From the NCBI GenBank assembly GCA_021796155.1, contig JAJYOO010000016.1, positions 1 through 16,979 of the forward strand: a stretch of DNA of 16,979 nucleotides, written 5' to 3'. This document shows, one piece after another, positions 1-6,808 of the stretch; positions within the stretch are counted from its first letter, which is position 1, and every line of letters starts with the position of its first letter. Below the pieces are notes generated by a model. The model was not told the origin of the DNA. It was given only the letters and a program-made list of their open reading frames with translations, and made no database searches. This DNA comes from Chloroflexota bacterium. GTDB lineage: Bacteria; Chloroflexota; Anaerolineae; Anaerolineales; Villigracilaceae. The position numbers and the translations under genes were made by a program.

Positions 1-3
1 ATG

Positions 4-26
4 TAAAGTCTATAATTCTAATAGAC
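4..26 (+). promoter_or_regulatory. Promoter -10 and putative Rrf2 operator
   Basis: A TATAAT box at 11-16 lies inside the inverted repeat GTCTATAATTCTAATAGAC (8-26; perfect 6-bp arms GTCTAT/ATAGAC). The -35 box, if any, lies at or beyond the window edge. Transcription from this -10 would start about 8 nt before the ATG at 32, leaving almost no leader. The 13-mer TAAAGTCTATAAT (4-16) recurs inverted at 538-550 in front of pstS. An operator overlapping the -10 box suggests autorepression, as is common in Rrf2 regulators; that role is inferred. Confidence 0.6.
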
Positions 27-31
27 AAACT

Positions 32-484
32 ATGAGACTTTCAAAACGCGGTGAATACGGGCTGAGAGCCATGATCCTGATGGCAACACCGACCGAAGAC
101 AGCCACCCTCTAATTGTGCAGATCAAAGAGATCTCACAACGTGAGAAAATCCCCGCCAAGTTTCTCGAGCAGATTTTGCTTGCGTTGAAGAATGCCGGCT
201 TGCTGCACAGCAAAATGGGCGTCGGCGGTGGATATTATCTTGCCAGGCCAGCGAAAGATATCAGCTTCGGCCAGATCATTCGTGTGCTGGATGGGCCATT
301 GGCCCCTGTGAAGTGTGTTAGCCAGATGGCATATGAGCCATGCGGGTGTCCTGACGAGGAGACCTGCGGCTTGCGTTTGGTAATGGGCGACGTCCGCAAT
401 GCAATTTCGGCCCTGCTCGATGGCACGTCGCTTGCCGATGCCACAGACCGCGTGGATAAAGTCCGCGCATTGTTGAAAAACTGA
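32..484 (+). CDS. Rrf2-family transcriptional regulator
   Basis: The product is a 150-residue DNA-binding regulator of the Rrf2 (IscR/NsrR/CymR) family. The N-terminus (MRLSKRGEYGLRAM) is the family's winged-helix start, and residues 40-70 (IPAKFLEQIL...GVGGGYYLARP) are the recognition helix and wing. Cysteines at C95, C104, C106 and C112 occupy the region where IscR/NsrR-type members bind an Fe-S cluster, but the spacing (C-x8-C-x-C-x5-C) is not the classical IscR one, so the ligand set is uncertain. There is no clear Shine-Dalgarno sequence, and the -10 box lies only 15 bp upstream, so the mRNA may be nearly leaderless. The gene sits immediately before pstSCAB but is separated from it by a terminator. 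The shared 13-bp promoter motif suggests that it regulates itself and the transporter. The sensed signal (redox, iron, NO or a thiol) cannot be read from sequence. Confidence 0.93.
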   Translation: MRLSKRGEYGLRAMILMATPTEDSHPLIVQIKEISQREKIPAKFLEQILLALKNAGLLHSKMGVGGGYYLARPAKDISFGQIIRVLDGPLAPVKCVSQMAYEPCGCPDEETCGLRLVMGDVRNAISALLDGTSLADATDRVDKVRALLKN

Positions 485-494
485 TTCAATTTGA

Positions 495-515
495 CCGCAT
501 CTTTGCGGCCTTTTT
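495..515 (+). terminator. Rho-independent terminator after the Rrf2 gene
   Basis: A short stem CCGCA / TGCGG with a 4-nt loop (495-508) is followed by CC and TTTTT. It starts 11 bp after the regulator's stop codon and separates the regulator transcript from the pst operon. Confidence 0.7.
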
Positions 516-532
516 CGCGGACCAAAAGTATA

Positions 533-560
533 CTTATATTATAGACTTTATAATATATAG
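533..560 (+). promoter_or_regulatory. pst operon promoter with putative Rrf2 operator
   Basis: A TATAAT box (549-554) stands 23 bp before the pstS ATG and implies a start near 561. It overlaps the perfect 7-bp inverted repeat TATTATA-GACTT-TATAATA (537-555). Positions 538-550 are the exact reverse complement of the 13-mer TAAAGTCTATAAT found in the Rrf2 promoter. No convincing -35 hexamer is seen, which would fit a promoter needing an activator or a repressor-controlled weak promoter. The leader carries a good Shine-Dalgarno sequence, GGAGGA (569-574). Control by the neighbouring Rrf2 protein is inferred from the shared sequence. Confidence 0.6.
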
Positions 561-577
561 AACTAAATGGAGGAAGA

Positions 578-1555
578 ATGTATAAAAAATTTCACCCCGC
601 TTTGATCTTTCTCATCGTCGCGAGCATGTTGCTTTCTGCTTGCGGAATTCCCGGGTCAACCTCATCTCAAAGCGGCGGCGCGTTAAAAGGGACGATCATC
701 ATCTCTGGAGCTTTCGCCCTCTACCCCATGATGACGGTTTGGGCAGATGAATTCCAGAAGCTTCATCCAGAAGTTCAATTCGACATTCAAGCTGGCGGCG
801 CGGGCAAAGGCATGACGGACACGCTGGCTGGCGCGGTTGACATCGGAATGGTGTCGCGCACCATCAAACAGGAAGAAGAAGCCAAAGGTGCGTATTGGGT
901 TTCCGTCGCGAAAGACGCGGTCTTTCCCCTTATCAGTGCACAGAATCCTGTTGCAGAGGACATTCTCGCTAAGGGAATCAACCAATCCACATTCAATAAA
1001 ATCTTCATCACAGGCGAAATCAAAACCTGGGGCGAAGTGGTGGGCAAACCCGAGGTTACAAACGCGATCCACGTTTACACGCGCTCGGACTCAGCCGGAG
1101 CCGCGGACATGTGGGCGCAATTTTCAGGCGGCAAAGCTCAGGCCGATATTTTGACTGATGCCATCGGTGTCAATGGCGAACCGGCGCTCGTTGATACAGT
1201 TGGCAAAGATCCGTTGGGAATTGGATACAGTAATCTAAATAGTGTGTTCGATGTAAATAGTGGAAAACCTGTTGCGGGAATCATTGTCCCGCCGATTGAT
1301 GTCAGCGGCAATGGTCAAGCCGACCCGCAAGAATATTTCCAAACCAAAGCCGACGCGGTGAATGCAGTTTCCAATGGAAAGTATCCTTCTCCTCCCGCGC
1401 GCTTCGAGAATCTGGTGACGCGAGGCAAGCCCAGCGGACTCGTTCAAACGTTCATCGTTTGGATTCTGACCGATGGTCAACAATATCTTGACCAAGCCGG
1501 ATACGTGCAACTGACTTCCGATCAGCAAGCCGCGTCACTTGCAAAAGTCAAATGA
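578..1555 (+). CDS. pstS: Phosphate-type ABC transporter substrate-binding lipoprotein PstS
   Basis: This is the 325-residue solute-binding component of the importer encoded by the next three genes. A signal peptide ends in the lipobox LLSAC with the lipidated Cys at residue 22, so the mature protein should be tethered outside the membrane. The mature part is a PBP-like fold of the PstS family: ISGAFALYP near the first ligand loop, GAVDIGMVSRTI in the second, and TRSDSAGAADMW in the third, which matches the family's R-x-x-S-(G/A)-(T/A) anion-binding loop. The first loop has SGAF where many PstS proteins have a GSS/GAS-type sequence, so another oxyanion is not excluded. GGAGGA lies 4 nt before the ATG. 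The stop codon overlaps the pstC start (ATGA), indicating translational coupling. Confidence 0.9.
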   Translation: MYKKFHPALIFLIVASMLLSACGIPGSTSSQSGGALKGTIIISGAFALYPMMTVWADEFQKLHPEVQFDIQAGGAGKGMTDTLAGAVDIGMVSRTIKQEEEAKGAYWVSVAKDAVFPLISAQNPVAEDILAKGINQSTFNKIFITGEIKTWGEVVGKPEVTNAIHVYTRSDSAGAADMWAQFSGGKAQADILTDAIGVNGEPALVDTVGKDPLGIGYSNLNSVFDVNSGKPVAGIIVPPIDVSGNGQADPQEYFQTKADAVNAVSNGKYPSPPARFENLVTRGKPSGLVQTFIVWILTDGQQYLDQAGYVQLTSDQQAASLAKVK

Positions 1556-2550
1556 GCGATCAAGATCAAGCCATTGAAGTTGTTTCTAATTTTGGGGCAG
1601 GAGGTCGGCAAACCCGGCCTTCTGCCGCACCGCGCAACCAGCAGGATCGGCAAGCTAGAAAAGCCTTCTTCATCATTACGCTTCTGCCGCTGATTCTGAT
1701 TGTCGGCGTCACGGTCGCGCTCATCGTCCGCGCCTGGCCCATCTTGAGTATTTATCCGCTCAAAGATTTATTGTTTGGAATAACATGGAAGCCGGGCAAT
1801 GGCTTGTTTGGTCTATGGCCTTTCATCACCGGCACGTTTTGGGTGACAACTGTTGGAGTTTTGCTGGCAGTTCCTCCTTGCATTCTCACGTCACTTTATT
1901 TATCGGAATACGCTCGCACCGCCACACGGACATTTGCGAAGCCGATCCTTGATTTACTCGCCGCGATTCCGCCAGTCGTTTACGGTGTGTGGGGACTTTT
2001 GGCAATTGTTCCGTTTGTGGAATACACATTGGCGCCTTTATCAAAACGATGGTTGAGTCTTATTCCGATCTTTAATGTCAACCAGCCAACCGGCTTCAGC
2101 ATTCTCGCAGGTGGAATTGTTTTGGCGGTGATGATTGCGCCGTTGATTATTTCAGTTGTATTCGAAATTCTTCTAACTGTTCCAAACGATCTTCGACATG
2201 CGTCGCTGGCAGTTGGAGCCACGCAGTGGCAGACAATTCGCCAGATTGTGATTCCGCACGTCATTCCGGGAATGGTCGCAGCAATTGTGTTGGCGGCTTC
2301 GCGCGCACTCGGAGAAACGATGGCTGTGTTGATGGTCGTCGGGAATGTGGCAAAAGTCCCGACATCCATATTTGACGCGGCATATCCGCTCCCGGCGCTG
2401 ATCGCGAACAACTACGGCGATATGATGTCCATCCCGCTGTACGACGCGGCGTTGTTGTGCGCGGCGCTGGTTTTATTGATCGTCATTTTATTCTTCAATA
2501 TTCTCTCGACGCTCGTACTTCAACGGATGTTAAAAAGGAATTGGGTCTGA
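1552..2550 (+). CDS. pstC: Phosphate ABC transporter permease PstC
   Basis: The 332-residue inner-membrane permease forms a heterodimer with PstA. A hydrophilic N-terminal tail of about 35 residues precedes the first helix (AFFIITLLPLILIVGV). The body has about six hydrophobic segments and the BPD_transp_1 coupling loop (EAA motif), ASLAVGATQWQTIRQIVIP, which contacts the ATPase. GLFGLWPFITGTFWVT and SRALGETMAVLMVVGN are characteristic PstC segments. The start overlaps the pstS stop by 4 nt, and the stop overlaps the pstA start (TGATG). Length and topology are normal. Confidence 0.94.
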   Translation: MSDQDQAIEVVSNFGAGGRQTRPSAAPRNQQDRQARKAFFIITLLPLILIVGVTVALIVRAWPILSIYPLKDLLFGITWKPGNGLFGLWPFITGTFWVTTVGVLLAVPPCILTSLYLSEYARTATRTFAKPILDLLAAIPPVVYGVWGLLAIVPFVEYTLAPLSKRWLSLIPIFNVNQPTGFSILAGGIVLAVMIAPLIISVVFEILLTVPNDLRHASLAVGATQWQTIRQIVIPHVIPGMVAAIVLAASRALGETMAVLMVVGNVAKVPTSIFDAAYPLPALIANNYGDMMSIPLYDAALLCAALVLLIVILFFNILSTLVLQRMLKRNWV

Positions 2551-3410
2551 TGAAAAAACGCTGGGAACGTCGTCATATCTTGGAAACATTTGCAAAAGGT
2601 TTGATGATCTTCTCTTTGATCGTCGTGGCTTTCAGTCTCGGATCGATTCTTTTTACAATTCTCATTCGCGGCCTTCCTTCATTGACGTGGAACATGATTA
2701 CACAATCGCCCAAAGGTGGTTTCTATATGGGCAAAGAAGGCGGAATTCTAAACGCACTCATCGGTTCGTTGTATCTCGCGGGCGGCGGGACATTACTTGC
2801 TTTGATTATCAGCCTGCCTATCGCGCTTTATCTTGAAACATATCTCGGCAATTCAAAATGGGGACAATATGTTCGTCTTTCGTTGGATGTGTTGTGGGGC
2901 ATCCCGACGATTGTTTACGGCGCATTTGGATTTACGCTCATGCTTGCGATGGGGTTACGCGCCTCGCTGCTTGCGGGAATTATCGTGCTGGCACTTGTGG
3001 AATTGCCGATCATGGTGCGCTCTATGGACGAAGTGATCCGCCGCATGCCCACGGACCTAGAGCAGGCCGCGTTTGCTTTAGGCTCGACCAGGCTGGAAGT
3101 GGCTCTGCGCGTCGTGACGCGGCAAATGCTTCCCGGAATCATCACTGCCATCCTGCTCGCTTTCGGACGCGGTATCGGCGACGCGGCTTCGGTTTTGTTC
3201 ACAGCCGGTTACACCGACCGCATCCCCACTTCACTGATGAGTCCAACCGCATCATTGCCGTTAGCTGTTTTCTTTCAATTGGGCACACCTTATCCAGAAG
3301 TTCAACAACGCGGTTATGCCTCCGCGTTGATATTGACCATCATCGTTTTGATCATCAGCCTCGGCTCGCGTTGGGTGTCAAGCCGATTAAGTAAATACAC
3401 TGTGAAATAG
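2550..3410 (+). CDS. pstA: Phosphate ABC transporter permease PstA
   Basis: The 286-residue inner-membrane permease partners PstC. The start chosen is ATG 2550 (MKKRWERRHILETF), because it overlaps the pstC stop and has AAAGGAA about 10 nt upstream; an in-frame ATG at 2457 lies deep inside pstC and is unlikely. The protein has a first helix at about residues 16-40, then the PstA-typical YMGKEGGILNALIGSLYL, and the EAA coupling loop AAFALGSTRLEVALRVVTRQ followed by GRGIGDAASVLFTAG. About six membrane segments are present. It belongs to the pst operon; a palindromic repeat follows before pstB. Confidence 0.94.
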   Translation: MKKRWERRHILETFAKGLMIFSLIVVAFSLGSILFTILIRGLPSLTWNMITQSPKGGFYMGKEGGILNALIGSLYLAGGGTLLALIISLPIALYLETYLGNSKWGQYVRLSLDVLWGIPTIVYGAFGFTLMLAMGLRASLLAGIIVLALVELPIMVRSMDEVIRRMPTDLEQAAFALGSTRLEVALRVVTRQMLPGIITAILLAFGRGIGDAASVLFTAGYTDRIPTSLMSPTASLPLAVFFQLGTPYPEVQQRGYASALILTIIVLIISLGSRWVSSRLSKYTVK

Positions 3411-3420
3411 AAATTACCTG

Positions 3421-3505
3421 ATGTCATTGCGAAGGCGCGAAGCGCCTGTGGCAATCCCAGCTAACATGCAAACAGGAGATTGCCACGCTTCGCTTGCAAT
3501 GACAT
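3421..3505 (+). repeat. Palindromic interspersed repeat between pstA and pstB
   Basis: An 85-bp element begins ATGTCATTGCGAAG and ends CTTGCAATGACAT, so the ends are inverted repeats (ATGTCATTGC / GCAATGACAT); inner arms TGGCAATC / GATTGCCA are also complementary. A related copy lies at 15934-16025. The element fills almost the whole 112-bp pstA-pstB gap and would form a long imperfect hairpin in the operon mRNA. The pstB Shine-Dalgarno sequence lies just outside it. Confidence 0.85.
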
Positions 3506-3522
3506 ATAGATAAGGAGCCTTT

Positions 3523-4278
3523 ATGGATGCACATATTAAAGTCCGCAATATGAATGCTTATTACGGAAAGCAACAAGCGCTAAAAGACGTCAATATCGAG
3601 ATTCCAAAAGGACAAATCACGGTCATCATGGGACCATCGGGCTGCGGAAAATCAACGTTGCTAAAAACATTAAATCGCTTTCTCGAGTTGACCGACGGCA
3701 CGAAAATCTCCGGCGAAGTTTATTTGGACGGTCAGAACATTTATGAACGTGATGTGGAAGTGACTGAAGTCCGCAAACGGATCGGGCTCCTCGCGCAACG
3801 TCCGTCGCCGCTGCCGATGTCCATTTACGATAACGTCGCGTATGGAATGCACATTCATCGTATGAAAAAAGATCGAAGGGGATATAAATCCGCGGTGCGG
3901 CATTATCTGGAAATCGCCGGTTTGTGGGAAGAAGTCCAGAAGCGATTGCATGATCCAGCAACCAGCCTTTCAATTGGACAGCAGCAACGTCTGTGTTTGG
4001 CGCGCGGACTAGCCGTCGAACCGGAAATTATCTTGGGGGATGAACCGACCTCGGCGCTTGATCCCATCTCGTCGCAAAACATCGAAAAGCGATTGATGGA
4101 CTTGAAGCAGCAATATACGATTGTCGTGGTAACGCACACACTTCGCCAGGCGAAACGCCTTGCCGATTATGTGATTTACATGTATATGGGTGAAGTCATC
4201 GAAGAGGGACCTGCCAAGGAAGTGTTCGACAATCCGCAGCACGAACGCACGCGCGCATATCTTGAAGGTCAATTTTAA
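3523..4278 (+). CDS. pstB: Phosphate ABC transporter ATP-binding protein PstB
   Basis: This 251-residue cytoplasmic ATPase drives PstCA. Visible motifs: Walker A GPSGCGKST (37-45), Q-loop Q92, signature LSIGQQQR (149-156), Walker B with catalytic Glu IILGDEP (169-175), D-loop SALD and H-loop His205. The Walker B has ILGDEP where most PstB have LLMDEP. Length is standard. AAGGAG precedes the ATG at good spacing. It is separated from pstA by a repeat but is clearly in the same unit. No phoU follows; instead two small genes, disrupted by insertion sequences, come after it. Confidence 0.95.
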   Translation: MDAHIKVRNMNAYYGKQQALKDVNIEIPKGQITVIMGPSGCGKSTLLKTLNRFLELTDGTKISGEVYLDGQNIYERDVEVTEVRKRIGLLAQRPSPLPMSIYDNVAYGMHIHRMKKDRRGYKSAVRHYLEIAGLWEEVQKRLHDPATSLSIGQQQRLCLARGLAVEPEIILGDEPTSALDPISSQNIEKRLMDLKQQYTIVVVTHTLRQAKRLADYVIYMYMGEVIEEGPAKEVFDNPQHERTRAYLEGQF

Positions 4279-4369
4279 ATTCGACGAGAGCGGCGAATTA
4301 CAATATACCAATAATGGTTCTAGACGTTTCATACCAAGCTTGGATGAGATTTATCAAGTGCGAGATTTA

Positions 4370-4377
4370 TTAGATAA
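4370..4377 (+). repeat. Left target-site duplication of the IS982-family element
   Basis: TTAGATAA here is repeated exactly at 5348-5355. Because the inner bases are also compatible with slightly longer element ends (AACGTG.../...CACGTT), the true duplication could be 4 to 8 bp. Confidence 0.75.
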
Positions 4378-5347
4378 CGTGAATAATGGCTAAGGGTGGG
4401 GCTCACTGGGTACACTTGAGGTGCAACCCAACAAATGAACCCAAGGAGCCCACGCCATGGACAGTTTACTCGAATTATTCGTGAGTGTAGATGATTTCTG
4501 CCAGCAGTTTTTGCCGAATTGGGAACGCTGCTTGTTGAAGGAAGGCACGAAGAAACGTCGTCGAAATGGACAGTTAAGTCTCAGTGAGATTATGACGATT
4601 ATCATTTACTTCCACCAATCGCACTACCGGGACTTCAAAGCCTATTACAAGGAGTATGTCTGTCGGTTATTGAAGAGAGAGTTTCCAAATCTGGTGAGCT
4701 ATGAACGCTTTGTGATCTTGATGCCCTCGGCCCTGGGTCCCTTGAGTGCCTATCTGAAAAGCCTGTATGGAAGATGTCACGGGATTTCCTTCATGGACTC
4801 CACCACTCTGAGCGTGTGCGATAATCATCGGATCCACTCTCATCGAGTGTTTGCAGGCTTGGCCGAGCGCGGGAAAGGGTCGATGGGCTGGTTTTATGGC
4901 TTCAAATTGCACTTGGTCATCAATGAATGCGGCGAGTTACTGGCCTGCCGGATCACACCTGGCAATGTCGATGATCGTGGGCCGGTTCCAGCACTTTGTA
5001 AAACACTCTATGGCAAACTTATCGCAGATCGCGGTTATGTTTCTCAGAGCCTGTTTGAGCAACTGCTGGAGACTTTTCACCTTCAGCTCATCACCAAACT
5101 CAAGAAGAACATGAAGAACCGTTTGATGCCCATGATCGATAAGTTGCTCTTGCACAAACGTGCCATTATTGAAAGCGTGGTGGATCAGCTCAAAAATATT
5201 TCTCAGATCGAACACACGCGTCATCGCAGTCCGGTCAATTGTTTTGTCAACATCATTGCGGGTCTCATTGCCTATTGTCGCCAGCCGAAGAAGCCTTCCT
5301 TGGGTCTGATCCCCTTCAATCTGCTGCCCGCTTAAACATTATTCACG
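4378..5347 (+). mobile_element. Intact IS982-family insertion sequence, 970 bp
   Basis: The ends are perfect 11-bp inverted repeats, CGTGAATAATG (4378-4388) and CATTATTCACG (5337-5347), extending imperfectly through TAAG. They are flanked by the direct repeat TTAGATAA. The single transposase ORF fills the element, and its stop codon lies just inside the right repeat. Size, one ORF and the DDE pattern fit IS982. An intact ORF and perfect duplication suggest a recent insertion. A small hairpin (TGGGT...ACCCA, 4407-4430) upstream of the ORF might limit read-through from the host operon. The insertion should be polar on the HEAT-like gene downstream. Confidence 0.9.
4457..5335 (+). CDS. IS982-family DDE transposase
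   Basis: The 292-residue protein catalyses transposition of the surrounding element. Its N-terminal part (residues 35-90, [21 protein letters not shown]) and the catalytic core match IS982: first Asp in FMDSTTL (D114), the block [20 protein letters not shown] (130-148), second Asp in IADRGY (D191), and Glu in [11 protein letters not shown] (E239). AAGGAG lies at 4443-4448, 8 nt before the ATG. No frameshift or stop is seen and the length is normal, so it is probably functional. Confidence 0.95.
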   Translation: MDSLLELFVSVDDFCQQFLPNWERCLLKEGTKKRRRNGQLSLSEIMTIIIYFHQSHYRDFKAYYKEYVCRLLKREFPNLVSYERFVILMPSALGPLSAYLKSLYGRCHGISFMDSTTLSVCDNHRIHSHRVFAGLAERGKGSMGWFYGFKLHLVINECGELLACRITPGNVDDRGPVPALCKTLYGKLIADRGYVSQSLFEQLLETFHLQLITKLKKNMKNRLMPMIDKLLLHKRAIIESVVDQLKNISQIEHTRHRSPVNCFVNIIAGLIAYCRQPKKPSLGLIPFNLLPA

Positions 5348-5355
5348 TTAGATAA
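5348..5355 (+). repeat. Right target-site duplication of the IS982-family element
   Basis: This is the second copy of TTAGATAA, directly abutting the right inverted repeat. It continues in frame into the 3' part of the split gene (GAT AAT GCC TAT GGG). Confidence 0.75.
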
Positions 5356-5400
5356 TGCCTATGGGCTTTCTGGTCCAGCTAATGTCGTAAATGCAAAACC

Positions 5401-5685
5401 ATGAATAAGCTAATTACTTTTTTGAATTTCGTGAATTTAACTTGGCGCAGGATCAAAGTGCGGCTTGGCTTGGCACGTCCAATCGCACTTGTCAACTTTC
5501 TCTTAAGCCCAGATGCAGAAACGCGTTGGGATGCTGCTGATTCGCTGTACATTTATCGTGACCAATCGCTTGTTTCCCCTGTATTTGATATATTGCAAAA
5601 AGAGACAGATCCACATGTTAGGAAACGTTTGATCTGGGTACTTGAGACTAACAAAGCTTGGGACGAATTTGAACTGAACCCCTAA
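5401..5685 (+). CDS. HEAT-repeat-like protein, C-terminus replaced by IS3 end
   Basis: The product is a 94-residue protein. An N-terminal amphipathic stretch is followed by two short helical repeats of HEAT/PBS-lyase type (ALVNFLLSPDAETRWDAADSLYIY and VFDILQKETDPHVRKRLIWVLE), which usually mediate protein contacts. The ATG overlaps the stop of the preceding split gene (ATGA), so it was translated by coupling; the IS982 insertion may reduce its expression. From about 5670 the reading frame enters the terminal inverted repeat of an IS3-family remnant, so the last five residues (ELNP and the codon shared with Phe) are element-derived and the native end is lost. A terminator directly after the remnant suggests little else was removed. 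Function is unknown; position suggests a link with the pst operon. Confidence 0.6.
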   Translation: MNKLITFLNFVNLTWRRIKVRLGLARPIALVNFLLSPDAETRWDAADSLYIYRDQSLVSPVFDILQKETDPHVRKRLIWVLETNKAWDEFELNP

Positions 5686-5689
5686 AAGC

Positions 5690-6480
5690 GGACACGAAAG
5701 GAAAGCCCTCCTGTGAGAAAATAGTGATGGTTCTCATCAATCGTTCGGCATAACCGTTTTCTTCGGCTTTGCCTTGCGCGGCCGTGCTGATTTGAACGCC
5801 ATATTGTTTCAACACATCGGTATAGGTTTGCGATGCGTATTGAACGCCTTGGTCACTGCGAAGTGACTGCTCCTTTCAGTCGTGGTGGATCTCAGGGATG
5901 CACAAACTTAGTGCGCGGTTCAGAGCGACCAAAGTCAAATCCACGTCCAGACTATGACTCAGGTTCCAACCGCGGATGACACGGGTGAACACATCCATGA
6001 TCATGGCCAGAAAAACAAATCCTTGGGTTAGCCGAACATATGTAATGTCGCAGACCCAACCTGCTCGGGTCGCATAACTTTCAGATCCATCACCAGGTTT
6101 GAATATCGTGGATATGGATGAGCGCTGTTAGTGGCGCGATAACGAACTCGTCTCACCGGGCGCAGCAGCCTCTTTTGACGCATAGTGCGTTGCACCCGTT
6201 TGCGGTTGATCCGGTAATAATACGGCGCTCGACGCAACTGCCAGGTCACGCGCCGCGTTCCATATTTCGGAAACTGCTAAGCCACTGTTTCTACATCGGT
6301 GCCTAGTTGATCAACGCCCTGCGCCCTTTCAGGGTCATCCTGTCGGTGCGAGCGATAGTAATACGTGCTACGCGCCAACCCCACCGCATCACACGCCATC
6401 CTTGCCGAACAATGCTGATCTGCCAGCACAGCCTCCACCACCGCTCATCGCTCCGATGCAACAAGCTGGCATAGCTCACT
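5690..6480 (-). pseudogene. IS3-family orfB (integrase) pseudogene
   Basis: Pieces of the rve/DDE integrase are recognisable in different frames on the minus strand: DAVGLARSTYYYRSHRQDDP, then RRAPYYYRINRKRVQRTMRQ and PRYSNLVMDLKVMRPEQVG (inside 6028-6249), then VFLAMIMDVFTRVIRGWNLS, then SDQGVQYASQTY with the second Asp, and AEENGYAERLMRTI with the catalytic Glu. Several stops and frameshifts separate them, for example the VETVA stop and a small extra segment before SDQG. After LMRTI the frame jumps to the element end, so the last 40-50 residues are deleted. It cannot make an active transposase. Confidence 0.88.
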
Positions 6481-6741
6481 GTTTTTTTGAGACCTCCACC
6501 TGCATGCTCAATCGCCCAATCATCCGCTCCAACTCAGCGATGTGCGCATCCTTCTCGTCATCACTGGGGGCTGCTCGAAGATCTCACTGGCACGTTCCAA
6601 AAATTCTTGCTTCCAGCGCGACAATACTGAATCCTTGATCTGATATTCGCGGCTCGCTTCCGATAAGCTTCTCTTGCCCGCAATCAACTCCAACACAACC
6701 TTGGTCTTAAACTCCGTACTGAACTTCTCGCGTTGAACCAT
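6476..6741 (-). pseudogene. IS3-family orfA (HTH) pseudogene
   Basis: The start MVQREKFSTEFKTKVVLELI and following ASREYQIKDSVLSRWKQEFL form the HTH_Tnp_1 domain of IS3 OrfA. The frame is broken in a run of five G (6566-6570 on the plus strand). Skipping one base restores DDEKDAHIAELERMIGRLSM, the leucine-zipper part, ending at TGA (6476-6478) just after an A7 tract, where IS3 elements usually make their programmed -1 shift. The single-base insertion is therefore a decay mutation, distinct from the natural slippery site. Confidence 0.85.
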
Positions 6742-6808
6742 TCTGGACCTCGTTTCTGAGCAGCCATTCTACTCTAAGCCTTCTGTCCAGTTCTATGGGT
6801 CCACTACA

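Larger units (their letters stand above)
4262..5404 (+). pseudogene. Small gene split by IS982-family insertion
   Basis: An open frame runs from within the 3' end of pstB to the left end of the IS element and resumes after the right end. Removing 4378-5347 plus one copy of the 8-bp duplication joins ...VRDLLDN to AYGLSGPANVVNAKP and a stop at 5402-5404. No start codon is certain. TTG 4262, overlapping the pstB end by 17 nt, would give a protein of about 54 residues (LKVNFKFDESGELQ...); the gene may instead have lost its 5' end. The family is not recognised. Its stop overlapped the ATG of the next gene (ATGA), so the two were translationally coupled and probably worked together with the pst operon. 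Confidence 0.7.
5670..6808 (-). mobile_element. Degenerate IS3-family insertion sequence
   Basis: The remnant is 1139 bp, oriented on the minus strand. Its ends are imperfect inverted repeats: TGAACTGAACCCCTAAAAGC at 5670 and, read on the minus strand from 6808, TGTAGTGGACCCATAGAACT, both then GGACA; both start TG as in IS3. The size is a little below a full IS3 element, consistent with an internal deletion near 5727. No flanking target duplication is found (ATT on one side, GCC on the other), so adjacent DNA was probably rearranged or mutated. Both ORFs carry frameshifts or stops; the element is dead unless helped in trans. Confidence 0.88.

Noticed and set aside
2457..2549. Longer N-terminus for PstA
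   Set aside because: The extension lies within pstC and lacks a ribosome site; ATG 2550 overlaps the pstC stop and is preceded by AAAGGAA.
2858..3394. 178-codon plus-strand ORF inside pstA
   Set aside because: It is in another frame of a clear permease gene, has no hydrophobic pattern or ribosome site, and is His/Arg-rich as expected for a shadow.
6118..6638. Plus-strand ORFs at 6118-6306 and 6402-6638
   Set aside because: They are complements of the degraded IS3 orfA and orfB sequences, which are recognisable on the minus strand.
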